From Rhodocollybia butyracea (taxonomy: Eukaryota; Basidiomycota; Agaricomycetes; Agaricales; Omphalotaceae), in contig JADNRY010000001.1 in the NCBI GenBank assembly GCA_015501585.1, positions 620,001 through 684,000 on the forward strand: a stretch of 64,000 nt of DNA, read 5' to 3'. Shown here one piece after another: positions 11,153-22,939 of this stretch. The notes beneath the pieces are model-generated. The model saw only the letters and a program-made list of their open reading frames with translations. It was not told the origin of the DNA and ran no database searches. The translations under genes were made by a program, and so were the position numbers. Every line of letters begins with the position of its first letter. Position 1 is the stretch's first letter.

Positions 11153-12914
11153 ATGGGCACTCATGGATATCGGATCTATCGCTACAAAGGCTTCTATTTT
11201 CTATTCTGGCACCACTATGATGCATATCCCGAAGGCCTAGGTGTCGAGTTCATACAGGAAATTCCCTCTGATCCTGTCGAATTCGAAAAATATATTGCTG
11301 CAAAGAAGGAGGAACTGGATGCTATGCTAGAAGAACTTCGGCGAGAAAATGGCAACTGCAGCGATGGTGATGAAATGGAGCGAGGCTCCTTTACAATCTC
11401 AAGGAAGTGGCCGCGCGGTCATGATGCCTCCTACTCCTATGAAATCGATCTCGAACACTACATATTTTATGTCAATGGTGACCCTTATTTCGATCTTCGA
11501 AATATGCCCAATGGCGACGAGTTTTGCGCATACCTTAGTGAGTTCTATATCTTTTGTTTTCGGGTAGATACTCATGTAGTCTCCTGTCTATGTAGATGCA
11601 GAAAAGTCCCTGGACTCAGCAGGAGCTCGACATCGCTATACATTGCCTGCTCCACCTCCAGTGGCCGTAGCGGTTCTTGATGCCTACAGGGAGTACAGTC
11701 TCACCTCCAAAGCCAGCCAAATCCATGAATTATTGGACCTTACTTCTGAGATGCGTTCCTCTGAAGTCATACGCATGAAGATCATGGAAGTATTCATCGG
11801 TGCATCAATGAAAACTATGTCCTACGAAATGTATGGACTAGGAGAACGAACCACACTATTTTCGTCCTCAGCCCCTCCAAGACTTATTCATAGGGTCCAC
11901 ACAATGGTACATACTTTTACTGGACCATTAATATTCTCCGAAGACACGCCTCGATTCGGAGATCTTTACATCACAAATCGGCCTGCGTTCGAGTGGATAG
12001 AACATTGGAAACTGTGCCTACTCGTTGTTCCGCGCCTTGATACGGAAAACAATTTGCCTGCTGCAGTTGTTGAATTGGTACAGAAATCAAAATTCTACAT
12101 CACGCAAATGGCAGAAGAGTCTGCCGCCACAAGTAGGCCTATTGTCTTTTTTGGAATCATATCATCGCTGTACCATATTTCCATTGTTCGTATCGAAATC
12201 CCTTCCGTCGCTCAAAACGAATCAGACGGCGGACTCGACAAACTTCCACCTTCCGAGCCCAAGTTCCACATCTCGCATACACCTGCCCTCCAATTTCTCC
12301 CCTTTCGTGGCAAAAAAACGCCATCTACACCAGGGATTGAAGCCCTCGCACGTCTTGGACAAGTGATTTTCGAGCGGAGCCGCAAGTATGATCTCGTCCT
12401 CAGAAATGAACAATTCCACAAAAGCGGTCCTTCTTTGATGGGAATCGGATCCCTCCCAACGGAATTGTGCATACGAATTGCAGAGTATATTCCTCCTTCA
12501 TACCTCCAAGCTTTCGCAACCCTTTCGCCTCGGTGCGCAAATGCTGCTCACGCAGAATTTCAACGTGTGAGCTTCGAAGCTCTGTCTCCGAACACAACAG
12601 ACCATCGATATCATGAGAGTAGAATCAAGGAAAAGAGTTATTATCGCGTCCTGGGGACAGCTACTACTAGTGAGCGGTTGAAATCAGATGCAAGTCCTTC
12701 ATGGTCCCAGACATTCCAAGCTATTGACCACCATGGAGACCCGGTGGTTCTTGTTCTTACTGTGGCACGTTCCGCTCCGAGTGGGGCCCTTGTCAATCTC
12801 ACGTCGTCGTCATGCAAGGAATCCATGATCACTCTCGGGGTGGACCCAGAGTGGTGCGGCCCTCCTCGTCTTATGTATAACGATCCCGAGGAACTTGGAA
12901 GAGTTAGTGGTTGA
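11153..12914 (+). pseudogene. Copy 2 of the MGTxGY-type Agaricomycete family, one frameshift
   Basis: Open from 11153 (MGTHGYRIYRYKGFYFLFWHHYDAYPEG) to about 11577, then out of frame, then open to 12914 (ELGRVSG). At 11577-11590 copy 1 reads straight through (THVVYVDVDAKPYELP), but copy 2 has tcctgtc inserted and other changes that break the frame. The gap cannot be an intron: the only gt...ag there is about 20 nt. An alternative is a shorter protein from the ATG at 11643 (423 aa). It is intact at both early lesions of copy 1 (the codon-19 stop and the A-run frameshift), so the two copies decayed independently. The family is abundant and unnamed in mushrooms; no function is assignable. Upstream 100 bp include a TC-rich tract typical of fungal core promoters. 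Confidence 0.75.
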
Positions 12915-14081
12915 CAAAGAGCATATCCTTTTCTGTTGTGGCTCGATTGATCAAAAACAAACTGAGGTACGGAGTGGAGACTTGATAATAGTGGATATAA
13001 AGAGCTTGTCAATCGTGTACGTTAGGATCGCGGAGGTAGGTAGGTAGGTAGGTAGGTAGGTTTAACCGACACGGTCCCATTTAGAAACAGCCGGGTTCCA
13101 CGCTACACATATTGCGCCTGGGATATGTGTCGCGGGTATCTAACCTCAATGCTGCTGTGTTGAGAGGCTGGTTCCTCCGGACGCACAACACTGATGTTAG
13201 ACACGATAAAGAGATGTCACTATAGAAGTGAACTGAGGCGCTCTACTTATATAAGGGCCATGGGGGCATCATAATCATCAAGATACAGTGCACCAGTCTA
13301 CCATATGGTCTTCACAGGGACGCTTAATCCAATGGCCCAGCATCCATTTCTTCACTTGCGACCTCTGCAAGGACAACACAAACTGTTCACTTTATCATTA
13401 GATGGGTGCAGTGAATGATTCGAGTCGGTCTCGGTATTGTCAGAAAGGAATGATATGGAATGTTTCCGTGTGATGCTAACGGTTACTGGAGATGTTTATA
13501 CAACGTTTATGATGTTTCCAAACTTTTCGGAAGTCCCATATCGTTATAGAAGCTGGAGGAGATCGCAACACATCCTCTGAAACCGTACTATTACAAATTA
13601 ATTTCCGTTTCTCGTGTCCCATTAACGGTACAGATGAATATCACTTTGTAAATTTGTAAACATCTACTGTCAGCTACTAACGTTGCTGCGACTGATAATG
13701 AAGACGGTGGTGATGAAGGATGAGATGGGTGTGAGCCCGTGACAATCTACGCCTGCACCTGAAAGGAGAGACAAAAAAAATGAGACGAAGAAGTGAAGGA
13801 GGCGAAAAAAGTGAAGCAAGAAGCGGAGATATCTACTGGGAAGCACAAAAGCTAAAGAAATAGGTATGTTCGTTAAATCGGTGAATGAGTTGTTTTCATT
13901 CTACAAATAAGCATAGAGTAGCTGCCAAGGCGCAACCGTTTCGGTGCGTAATCCCTGCTCAATGGACACTCGTCGATTATTGAGGGATTTCATACTCTCA
14001 CTGAACTTGAGATCGGATGTTGACTTCGACGAACGTAGGTTGTATGTAGTTGGAGATAGATGAGTATGGCCTGCTCTATAC
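12915..14081. other. Intergenic with (GTAG)n microsatellite
   Basis: About six gtag/ggta units at 13034-13060. The rest is non-coding as far as I can see. A short minus frame at 13901-14179 overlaps the Rsc7 3' end and is a shadow. Confidence 0.6.
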
Positions 14082-16004
14082 CTACGTAACATCCATAGCA
14101 TCATGAACAGGGCCCTCGCTAACCTCATGCACCACTCGACCATCCAGCGGAACCAGCTTCCCATCGGGTCCCAACTCAAGACCAGCAGCCCTCAAAAGCT
14201 TTGACATCTCATACTCATCACCAAGTTCACCACTCTCATTCGACGACGAGATGGAACCCCTACCCCGAGGTAATTCCATAACAGTATCAACAAACGCCAA
14301 CCCCCATGCACGAGCGCCAGTTTTAGTGCCTCCGAGAATACCACTGTCCGGACGCCGGCGTTTCTTTGCGTCAGTCGCGGTGGTATTGGAAGTAGAGTCA
14401 GAGTAGAGAGGAACGGAAACGGCTTCAATTCGAGATCTAGTTGGTTGGGTGGTGCTTCGGACTGTAATGTGATTTGATATGAGAAAGGGATGAGAAAACA
14501 TGAAACATTGAAAAAACGTACAGAAAACAGTTCCTGTATGAGGTTCGTAAACACCAAGAGGTAATGCTGACATTGGTTCAATCGAGGAGAAGGTTACTAA
14601 TTTTTGTTTCTTCGCAGCTGGCGCCATATCAACAACGTCTATATCTGTATCCGAATTGACTTCCATCACTCGTTGTTTACCTTTTATACGGCTGGGCGGC
14701 GGTGGTGGCGGGAGGCTTTCCCAGGTTGCAGGCCCATTTGCCACATTCCCTTTTGCCTCTACTCCCACCCCTGCACCAGGTTTCACCCTCCCATTCCTCG
14801 TCTTTTTCCACTTGTCATCAACTTCTCTGACTCTCCTCGCCATCATCCACATCCAATTCTCGTCTGACACTCCATCTCTGTTCAGGAGAGATTTTCGAAC
14901 AGGATTCAGAGGTCCATCCGAGAATGGACCGAATCCGTGTCCGGCAAAGATGGTTGTTGGGCCTCCAGGACGATAGATCAAGCCTCCTGCACCACTACCA
15001 GCGTAGGAAGGGTAGTCGCGATCGCGGTCGCGGTCAGCAGTTTTCGAAGGTTTATCGTCGTGTTCTGCATTTGGATCGACCAGATCTCCAACTAAATCTC
15101 CGGGTTTAACAACTACGCCACTTTTGGCCTTGAGTTCATCAATCTTTTCAAGAGCTTTATCTTCATAGTAGTCATCAGTGACCCATCTCCCGCCTTCAAC
15201 CAACTTGCTCCCATGCAGCTTGAAAGCGCTACGCGCGGTGATCATCGTGACTGAACGTGTTTTGAGGTGAGGACCGAGCTTTCCGACCGAGATAAGGTAT
15301 TCTTTTTCTGGTTGAGTGGCGTTGAGTTTGAGTGCGAGTGGATTTCTGCGAAAGTAGTACAAAGAGTCGCGGAATCCAGAGGAACGAGCTGCTTCGATGG
15401 CGAGCATGTATTGTCGTGAGGGATGACGAGAGGGAATGGGGAATGTCGTCGGTTTAAAATGACGGCCTACGCGACATTGGAATGATTTCTTGTAGAAAAA
15501 AACTTTAGTCTTACCTCCTAGTAAATTACCCATTTTATCGATTTTTTCATCGCCCTTTGGATCATCGTCTGTTATGAATTCGTCTCCTTCAATGATGTAT
15601 ACTTGGCCTTGAATTTTTCGAAATGGTTTTCCTCCTCCAATTGGAGCTGTAGGCTCGTCATCTGCAGCTTCAGTGTCGTCGTCTTCTTCCCTGTCTGTTC
15701 CTGTTCCTACTAGTCGTCCTCTGCCACGACCACGACCTCTTCCTCTACCTCTACCACGTGCTCTAGGCGCAGGTGTACCAGATCCTGCTCTTCCTCCCCC
15801 TCGTGCTATGCTTCCCCTTGGTCTTCCTCGGCCACGACCACGTTTTGTCGGCGCGACAGAGGGCTCATCAGTAATGTTGAGCTCCTCATCTTCGCCAACA
15901 TCTTGCTCAACATCATCATCGTCTTCGGAGCCAGAGGCTTCTGGAGATGAAGTCTCGGCTTTAGTTGTTGCTGGAAAGCGGATTACAAGTTTTGGTTTTG
16001 ACAT
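14082..16004 (-). CDS. RSC7: RSC/SWI-SNF chromatin-remodelling subunit Rsc7/Npl6 (Swp82) family
   Basis: Exons (minus): 16004-14522 and 14461-14082, 620 aa. N-terminal 130 residues are acidic plus AT-hook/RG-type repeats (KRGRGRGRPRGS, then RGRGRGRGRGRG). The CRC_subunit domain follows: QVYIIEGDEFITDDD, DKMGNLLGG, QCRVGRHFKPTTFPIPSRHP, YMLAIEAARSSGFRDSLYYF, TQPEKEYLI, VTARSAFKLHGSKLVEGGRWVTDDYYE. YEPHTG and TQPTRSRIE near the C-terminus are conserved in basidiomycete orthologues. The protein is a nuclear subunit of an RSC-like nucleosome remodeller. I start at 16004 (MSKPKLVIRFP) because the 15 extra residues of the longer frame look like leader. The 60-nt intron 14462-14521 has gtacgt/acag ends, is a multiple of three, has no stop, and would be easily annotated as coding. 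Confidence 0.9.
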   Translation of the reverse strand: MSKPKLVIRFPATTKAETSSPEASGSEDDDDVEQDVGEDEELNITDEPSVAPTKRGRGRGRPRGSIARGGGRAGSGTPAPRARGRGRGRGRGRGRGRLVGTGTDREEDDDTEAADDEPTAPIGGGKPFRKIQGQVYIIEGDEFITDDDPKGDEKIDKMGNLLGGKTKVFFYKKSFQCRVGRHFKPTTFPIPSRHPSRQYMLAIEAARSSGFRDSLYYFRRNPLALKLNATQPEKEYLISVGKLGPHLKTRSVTMITARSAFKLHGSKLVEGGRWVTDDYYEDKALEKIDELKAKSGVVVKPGDLVGDLVDPNAEHDDKPSKTADRDRDRDYPSYAGSGAGGLIYRPGGPTTIFAGHGFGPFSDGPLNPVRKSLLNRDGVSDENWMWMMARRVREVDDKWKKTRNGRVKPGAGVGVEAKGNVANGPATWESLPPPPPPSRIKGKQRVMEVNSDTDIDVVDMAPAAKKQKLVTFSSIEPMSALPLGVYEPHTGTVFCTFFQCFMFSHPFLISNHITVRSTTQPTRSRIEAVSVPLYSDSTSNTTATDAKKRRRPDSGILGGTKTGARAWGLAFVDTVMELPRGRGSISSSNESGELGDEYEMSKLLRAAGLELGPDGKLVPLDGRVVHEVSEGPVHDAMDVT

Positions 16005-16307
16005 TGAGAAGATGAACGCGTTGAAACTATGGGCGCTAATTATGACCAACTGTTCCTAATTTCAATACCGCGTTGGTTTTCCTTTCCTTTCTACCTACTT
16101 CGACGTCTCGCTCAGTTTTGTTTACTCCATCTTTTTAAAAAGCAAGCTGGTAACAGAATAATAATGACAGAATGATAATGGCAATAGGAACTATTTCAGA
16201 AGATATCTGATGGGTGCACACGCCCAACTCTTCCCAAGATATAAAATGTTGATGATGATTGCAAAGCCTTGACCAAGTCCCGCGTTCAAATCTCAACGGA
16301 AGCGCAA

Positions 16308-17652
<1,345 letters not shown>

Positions 17653-19807
17653 TGTCGTTTTTGGTTCGCCCTCAAATTCATATATATACGTTAGACTCGC
17701 CTATCGCTAAGCGTCCAGGTGTTGTAACGAGCATTTTGACTAGAAAAGCTTTTTCGGACCCCTTTCAGCCTCGTCCTGGCTCTAGCTCTGTGAATGAAGC
17801 GGCCTTACTAACTCCTAGGATCGTTGATGATGTGCTCCTTCCGATGCTATAGGAGCCAGGACTGGACCACAGGCTTATCAACTCTAAAAGAAATGCTTAG
17901 CAAGTCTCATAAAATGATCTGGTTCTAGGTTGTTGGTCTGGTTGTTGGCCTCTGTCTGGATATTCTACTGTGGCTACTTACAAGTACGTCCAGGTAATGT
18001 CATAAACATTCCTGGAACCTTATTACCTCGGCCATATTTCCGACTCGAGAGGCTGTAAAGTGCACCTAAGCTCCTATGTTAGGCTATGTATGAACCATAC
18101 GTTTGCCTCACTTCCGTCGTCGCGTAAGATCACGCTGTTATTGGCAGTATTTTGTGGTTATCCCGTCATATCGTTTATCGCATCGTCATTTCGCTTATAA
18201 CTCGATGTGATGCTGTTTAGGGGGCTTGACTATATAGACTATGAAAATACGACATGCATACAAGCTTTCACTCCAATTTCACTCCGGGTATTTATGCGTT
18301 CACGGAATTTGGTGTACCAAATGATACTGTGATACTGAGATACTGATACAAACGTTACGGTAACACTTTTCCGAAATGGTCACATGATATTGACAGAACC
18401 ACGGTTTATTCTCTTCACAAAAGACAGCTAGCTAGGCTATTTATTCTCCGGCGAGACACAATGTGCTACGAGCGTCAGAGAAGCTAAGAAGACGACTAAA
18501 CAAGAATAAGAACAACGGACATGGTGGGGGTGCTCTACAGAAGACGGATAACGAAACGAACTTAAGATATAAAAGGATTGTGGCAGTGTAGAAGCACGTG
18601 TGAGTATGTGCCATACTTACACAGACTTCTCGAGAGTGAAGAAAATCGTTCACTCATGGAAACCAAATCGGCACACAGCCTCTCGGGATCCTTCTGCAGG
18701 GAGGCGTTTGTGATTGAGGGCGTTGAAGTCGTAAATCTATACTATTATGGGACCGCGCCGGTTCTTCCCTAAGTATCAATTATCTCTCAGGTCACTTATG
18801 GGTTCATCTACAGCCCGCATGAGTGTCAGTCTGTCAGATGCATCTTCTATCCATGATCATCTCCCTCCCACTCCAAACATCTTTGCCGCCTCAACTCATG
18901 TCTCCGATGATCGATTGCGAACCTTACCCCCTGCTTCTGGCTAGCATTCTTACCCCTGAAACCCCCTCAAATCTAGCCGAACTTGGTACACAGATTGTCC
19001 CAGGATCCGAACTTTACTTATACTTAACTTATAAGCTTGTCCCAGTAAGGCTAATTGTAGCAAGTTTCTCCTGGCCCCTGGCCAGAAAATGTGCTCTGAA
19101 CTCCGTTTTTGATCGAACCACCCTCGCTCGCTGGAATTATCCTGAATTATCCTTTTACAATTTTTGACCCGAGTCCTGTGCGAAACTTTGTGGAGTGACC
19201 GTGGGTCAAGCAGGAATGTGCTCCAGATAAAATACAATTGTCTCCACATGATGTCCTTCAATTTACGTAGCCTTGAATTTGAAGCAAAGTTATCAGGCAC
19301 AAGGGCTTCCTTCCAAGCGAATTTCGTCTTCTCCCTGGGGAAGGTGCTTGGACTAGCCTTGGAGGTGAACTCGAAACATGTGCTCTAACGCCGGCGCTGG
19401 ATTTTTTACCCAGTACTTGTATTGCGATTGGATAAGCAATATGATAAGGCTGATTAAAGAATAGTGTCTTTGAGCAGGTTCAAGACTAATGGTATAACCA
19501 GTGATACTATGAGAGTCTACGGAGGGGAGGAAAGTTTGAAACCTCAAGGCAATGTAGAGCAACTAAGAGCATAATATGATAAGCAGATCAAATCCTGATA
19601 TCACAGACGACCACATCATCTCGGCCAAGAGTTGAATATTGAATATTGAATATGCGAAGGAATTCAAAGATGATCATGACCACATATCTCATGATACCAC
19701 TTTTATAGCTCGTATACAAGTTCGTACAAGAGCACATACGTATCGACTTTCGTCCCTCCCGCTCCCGTCTACAACCAAAGGGCAAAGACATCCACGCTAT
19801 CTCCGTC
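17653..19807. other. 2.1-kb intergenic region
   Basis: No supported gene on either strand. Only short open frames without recognisable domains; small simple repeats such as gatactga near 18330 and gaatatt x3 near 19634. Confidence 0.6.
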
Positions 19808-20279
19808 ATGAACTTGTCTACAAGCCTTGCGGTGATTTTACTTTGGATTGCAGGGGCATTAGCTGTACCTGTTGACGTCGGAAATGCGTGAGTTATTCAA
19901 CTGGGCTCCGATTAATGACCCTCCTTCCTGATTTCATGTGTGTAGTGAAGCTACAACTGTCGAGAACCGTGGAGCACCAGGAAGCTCATCGTGGCCTCCT
20001 TCATGGCTTAAATTGGACCGTGACTCTGATTCTGAAGCTAGTACCGAAGTTTCGGGACGAGGTGGTCCTGGAAGCTCGTCGTGGCCTCCATCATGGATGA
20101 AGAAGGAGTCGTCCTCTGAATTCGAAGAACGCGCTACTATTATTGAGCGCGGAGGTCCCGGAAGCTCGTCCGCCCCGCCCTGGCTGGAATTCAGCGAATC
20201 CAAGGAGACTTCCGTCGGTGCGGGAGAGAAACGAGGAGGTCCGGGAAGTTCATCATGGCCTCCTTCTTGGAAAGCCTAA
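19808..20279 (+). CDS. Secreted precursor with four Trp/Pro-rich peptide repeats (KEP/RiPP-like candidate)
   Basis: Exons 19808-19887 and 19946-20279, 137 aa. Residues 1-19 form a clear signal peptide (MNLSTSLAVILLWIAGALA). Four repeats follow, each led by a single Arg: R35 GAPGSSSWPPSW, R65 GGPGSSSWPPSW, R95 GGPGSSSAPPW, R123 GGPGSSSWPPSW. The first three are spaced exactly 30 residues, the last 28. Linkers are acidic and variable (for example DRDSDSEAS). Only the last repeat has a dibasic KR, the Kex2-type site; the others have NR, GR and ER. Constant cores with variable acidic linkers are typical of secreted precursors cut into multiple short peptides (KEP proteins, dikaritin RiPP precursors, pheromone-like factors). 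No DUF3328/UstY gene lies in this window. No family is recognised; the product function is inference. Confidence 0.85.
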
Positions 20280-20405
20280 CAGTGCGAATATCAACGATTA
20301 AATATAGGCTCTGCAGTCTGAGCCCAAGTTTGTATCTACCATCCGCAATAATGTTCTGTATCTGCTTTCAAGTGTACTATGGCCAAGAGAAGAAAACAGT
20401 TTGAA

Positions 20406-20641
20406 TTAGATGTTACTTTCCTTACCTGGCCCGGCCGCCCTTTTCGACAAGTAATAAGGCAGTGTATTCAGTTTCTTCAATTTTCTTACACCAGGGCATC
20501 CACAGCCTAAAAATTGAGGCACCTCAAGAGACAGGGGCACCCCTATCAAGCAAGCTGTCGCAAGCTTACCTGTGCTGTAGAAATCGCCAGTGCTGTTCAA
20601 GCAAATGTTAGACCCGTCACATTCGTATGTACAATTGCTAT
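20406..20641 (-). other. Possible small Cys-rich secreted-type exon pair
   Basis: On the minus strand 20641-20570 reads NCTYECDGSNICLNSTGDFYSTG. A 63-nt gt-ag gap (20569-20507) follows, then CGCPGVRKLKK from 20506. Splicing places five Cys within about 25 residues, like small secreted proteins. I found no start codon with a signal peptide upstream, and the 3' end is ambiguous (stop near 20406 or another intron at about 20427). Treat as a hint only. Confidence 0.25.
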
Positions 20642-21051
20642 TTTAACCTCTACGATCTACGCAAACGCCTTTTTTTGAGTGACAAAAGAAAGCAAGGTGA
20701 ATGAACAAAACAAGAAAGACAGGAGAAGTAGATCATACGATAATGTAGAGTACATAATACAAGAAATGCAGTGAAATGTTTGCACAGGTAACAAGAAAAG
20801 AGAATCTCTATGTATGGAGCCCAACACAACATGTTTGAGTGTGTGGGATGCAAAAACAAACGAGGTTCGATACTCCGATCGCGAAACAACAGAGAAGATG
20901 GTGGACAATAGCGATGAGGGTAAGGAACGGTTAGTGACGGTGTTCTAATCCGGAGGGGCGGAGGCGTCAACGTGTAAATTCAGATTTGACGAGCCGATCT
21001 TGAGTCGGATATGACAAAGTTAATCCCAACGGCGATATGAGGGACACGGCG

Positions 21052-22490
21052 TTATATGCCCTGATTTCGGGCCTGTTGCTGTTGCTTTTCCACATACTCC
21101 ACCCGAGCGTACCAAGCCCCGCCCAGGAGTGTCAAGACGATGCCCATTGAATTTAGCGCGGTGATGGTAAGATTGAACATCAGTACCGCGCAAAGAATCG
21201 TAAGAACTTGTTTGACATTGGCTGCACATACCGAAAGTTATTAATTTAACGCGGGAAGAATGCTGGAGCTCACCTGCAACCGTGATACCCAATGCTCCAA
21301 CCTTTTTATTCGCTGAGAAACTGACCACATTTAACCCAAAAGCAATGCACCCATTCAATGCCAGTGCCATCAACTTCGTCCCCGTCATTTCCTGTTGTGA
21401 GTATATCCTCACCCGGTCTAGCTCTCCAGTGAGATATGCTAGAATCATACATTGCACGAAGGCAAGTGGTGATAGCAGTGAGAGGAGGGCAAGCGACTTG
21501 AGGGATAGCCGCGCTTTGGTGAGAACGGAAAAGGGATATATGTTGGTTAAGAATGATTTTGGTGAGGTGTGGGTGAGTGAAGGGGGAGGGGATTGTAAAA
21601 CGTTGGTGAATATAGTTTTTAACGCGGCAAGGACGGTACCCAGTAAGGTAAGAATGAGACCCCAGCGGGTGAAGTAATAATCGCCATATGTTCTAAAAGA
21701 ATGTGAGAAATTGAAACATTTAGGTAAAGCATACGTACGCAAGGCCTACACCAACGATCACTGGAATGAGAGCAATTATTCTCCAACGACTACTCGACTT
21801 GCCAAGCAGCAGGGCTGAGAAAACGATGGTGAAAATTGGTGTGGTTGACCGGACGACTTGATGAAACTAAAAGCGAACACTGAATAACCATAGTCTAGGC
21901 AAGGAAATTGATAAACGTACAGGAACAGTGACCAGCTGCAGAGATACATTACTGACAACAATGTTGATGGAGTAAAGAACGCTAAAAACTAGTAACACTG
22001 TGGTTTCGTTCCCTCTTAGCTTCGGCGGAGTAAAGACCCGAAAATGAGCGAGGATCGCGGCACCCAAGCTTCCAAAGAGAGCGTGGATGGCTGTAAGAGT
22101 GTAGGGAAACGGAAACCGGACAAGGACGCCTTTGTTGTAGAGTGTCAAGCCGAGATTGAAGAAAAAATACAGGATCAACCAAAAAGACCGCGAGTCGGTG
22201 AATGAAGTCTTGGGCGATGATATCGAATGCGATGTGGGCGAAGGCAGAGAAACCGGTTTGATAGGGACATCGTAACCAGGAGAAAGAAGATATGGCTCTG
22301 CGTGAAAAGCACGCAGCTTGTGATTTGGCGAATGTGACCCTGGTGCACGCAAGGGTTCCTTTGACGAAGGACGCTTTAGCCCAGTTTTTCCATTGTTTGT
22401 CGATGGAGCGTTGAGACTCAGGCGACCGCTGTGTCTCTCGGTGGAAAGCTTTGCCTCTTCCGTCTTGGATGAGAGCACAATAGTTGGCAT
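21052..22490 (-). CDS. Triose-phosphate/nucleotide-sugar transporter family (TPT) membrane protein
   Basis: Exons (minus): 22490-21921, 21866-21739, 21692-21274, 21221-21052; 428 aa. A Ser/Pro-rich cytosolic N-terminus (about 100 residues) is followed by roughly ten hydrophobic segments: FWLILYFFFNLGLTLYNKGVL, LTAIHALFGSLGAAIL, SINIVVSNVSLQLVTVPFHQVVRSTTPIFTIV, GVGLATYGDYYFTRWGLIL, and a C-terminal NVKQVLTIL with LGGAWYARVEY. NVSL...VPFHQVVRSTTP and the final NVK are diagnostic of SLC35E/TPT members. It is probably a Golgi or ER antiporter. The substrate cannot be told from sequence. Divergent from the RING gene with a 449-bp shared upstream region. Confidence 0.9.
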
Positions 22491-22939
22491 GGAAGGAAAA
22501 TCACGTCAAGAAGATGTTTGTATCTTTATATACACAAGGTGTCAGTTTGGTTTCGAGACGTCCAGGTAAAGATGTACGACATACTTGTTGGCCGAATGAA
22601 CGGTAAAAGAGCGGATATCGTACCGAGCAAATATTGAAAGTGGTGTAGTGAAAAGAACGTGGCGAAGAGCCGAATACTGCAAGTACCCGTTGTTGAGGAA
22701 GAGACAGAAAGAATGAAAAGGCAGTGACAAACTTAGTAACAATTATTTGTGGACCTTTCGATCCGTCAAGCCGGCGCCCTATGTAGGCAAAGCCCCTTAG
22801 CCTAACCTAAACCTTAACCCTATGTACGTAGATAAGATTAGCTCAATATAAGCCGGCCTAATCAACTTTCCCGGCCCCTTCCGGAATCCGTGGCAATTCT
22901 ACAAGACGTTGCGTGACTGGAGTCACGAACAAGACTTTC
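22491..22939. promoter_or_regulatory. Divergent intergenic region between TPT and RING genes
   Basis: 449 bp between start codons. No gene; AT-rich with a cctaacctaaaccttaaccct stretch near 22801 that weakly resembles interstitial telomere-like repeats. Confidence 0.4.

Noticed and set aside
19934..20203. Minus-strand repeat protein with DELPGPPR-type units
   Set aside because: Mirror image of the plus-strand repeat gene, which has the signal peptide and intron.
20650..20970. 106-aa minus-strand frame with hydrophobic, Cys-bearing segments
   Set aside because: Looks like A/T-rich flanking sequence; no signal peptide followed by structured domain, no homologue recognised.
22795..22830. Interstitial telomere repeat
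   Set aside because: cctaacctaaaccttaaccct is irregular and only about 20 nt; does not match repeated TTAGGG well enough.
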